Notes under the pieces: model-generated
Seen by the model: the letters and a program-made list of their open reading frames with translations, nothing else
What the model was told of the DNA's origin: nothing
Databases searched by the model: none
Assembly: GCA_943333015.1 (NCBI GenBank)
Contig: CALQRR010000078.1
Span: 1-7,214, forward strand
DNA from: Chitinophaga pinensis
GTDB lineage: Bacteria > Bacteroidota > Bacteroidia > M30B66
DNA: 7,214 nt
Direction: 5' to 3'
Part shown: positions 6,595 to 7,214 of the stretch, one piece after another
Position numbering within the stretch: the first letter of the stretch is position 1
Layout of the letters: each line of letters starts with the position of its first letter
Made by a program: the position numbers and the translations under genes

Positions 6595-7214
6595 TTATTC
6601 GGCTTTCATAAGTTGAACTTCAAACACCAATGGCGAAAACGGCGGAATTGGCCCTTGTCCATTCGAACCATACCCTAAAACAGAAGGGATAATAAATGTA
6701 GCAGATGAGCCAACATTCATAAGTGCAACGCCTTCATCCCATCCTGCAATAACTTCTTTTGCACCCAATTTAAATGAAAATGCTTCGCCATGATCAAAAC
6801 TTGAATCGAATTTCTTTCCATTCAACAGATAACCAGTATACTGCATGGTTACTTTTTGACCACTTTTTGCTTTCGCGCCATTACCTTTGGCTGTTTCAAT
6901 TACATAGAGTCCAGACGCAGTAGGTGTGCCATTCAACCCTTTACGTTTCAAGTAGTCCTGAATAGCAGCAGGTTCTTCTGTCTGCATTTTATCCATCATC
7001 TCTTTTTGTTCAGAGTTCATTTGTGTTCTCAATGACTCCAAACGTTTCATGGTTTCTTGTTCAGACTGAATGTCGATGAGGCCGATGTTGAAAATGAGTT
7101 CGTCGCCGGGTTTAATTCCGGGAGGAAGTTTTTCGAGTTTATTGGAAATCAGGAAAAATGAATCCGCAGAAACGATGAACGATGCGCTATCGCCAAGATG
7201 CATGAGTGTAAGCC
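6595..7214 (-). CDS. FKBP-type peptidyl-prolyl isomerase, N-terminus beyond window
   Basis: This is the first visible gene of the minus-strand FKBP array. The frame stays open to the window edge; codons before the Met at 7203 read Leu-Thr-Leu and align with GLAML of the next gene, so that Met is internal and the true start lies beyond 7214. Numbering from that Met, residues 1-45 are the end of a decayed FKBP-like domain, very like the neighbour (ADSFF, then LPPxIKPG in both). Residues 46-92 are a charged helical linker with Glu/Gln/Met-rich heptad-like sequence and an IQDYLKRKG turn. Residues 95-202 form a complete FKBP domain with Y122, F132-D133, F144, V151-I152, W155, Y178 and F194. The C-terminal domain should be an active prolyl isomerase. 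Its stop is 2 nt from the next start. A signal peptide or lipoprotein anchor is expected by analogy but cannot be seen. Confidence 0.9.
   Translation of the reverse strand, partial: LTLMHLGDSASFIVSADSFFLISNKLEKLPPGIKPGDELIFNIGLIDIQSEQETMKRLESLRTQMNSEQKEMMDKMQTEEPAAIQDYLKRKGLNGTPTASGLYVIETAKGNGAKAKSGQKVTMQYTGYLLNGKKFDSSFDHGEAFSFKLGAKEVIAGWDEGVALMNVGSSATFIIPSVLGYGSNGQGPIPPFSPLVFEVQLMKAE

Overview
The window looks like ordinary chromosomal DNA from a member of the Bacteroidota. Three things point there. The encoded proteins have the flavour of that phylum: a lytic transglycosylase tail, UvrA with an altered first zinc site, and secreted FKBPs. Starts lack Shine-Dalgarno sequences and instead have A-rich leaders. 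A TAnnTTTG-type -7 promoter box lies just ahead of uvrA. I cannot name the genus. I see no mobile element, CRISPR array, tRNA or rRNA.

Layout, plus strand. At 1-342 is the 3' end of a secreted, MltD-like murein lytic transglycosylase gene, cut by the window edge. After a 195-nt gap comes uvrA (538-3390), the damage-recognition ATPase of nucleotide excision repair. It overlaps by 11 nt a LOG-family (TIGR00730) nucleotide phosphoribohydrolase gene (3380-4105), which ends at a good intrinsic terminator (4122-4164). An AT-rich, apparently non-coding stretch (4165-4437) then leads to a stand-alone histidine phosphotransfer (Hpt) protein gene (4438-4803).

Layout, minus strand. From the right edge back to 4853 lie three tightly packed genes, all for exported FKBP-type peptidyl-prolyl isomerases. 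In transcription order they are a 5'-truncated one (6595-7214), a 312-residue one (5654-6592) and a 264-residue one (4853-5647), with gaps of 2 and 6 nt. The first two share a plan: a decayed N-terminal FKBP-like domain, a charged helical linker and a complete C-terminal FKBP domain. The third has two complete FKBP domains. The array looks like the product of tandem duplication and divergence, and probably serves protein folding outside the cytoplasm.

The hpt gene and the FKBP operon converge on one symmetrical terminator with a perfect 20-bp stem. One arm of that stem includes the last codons and stop of the final FKBP gene.

The window shows no clear new system. The observations most worth following up are the FKBP array with decayed domains, the coding terminator, the Cys-to-Ser change in UvrA zinc site 1, and the orphan Hpt gene.
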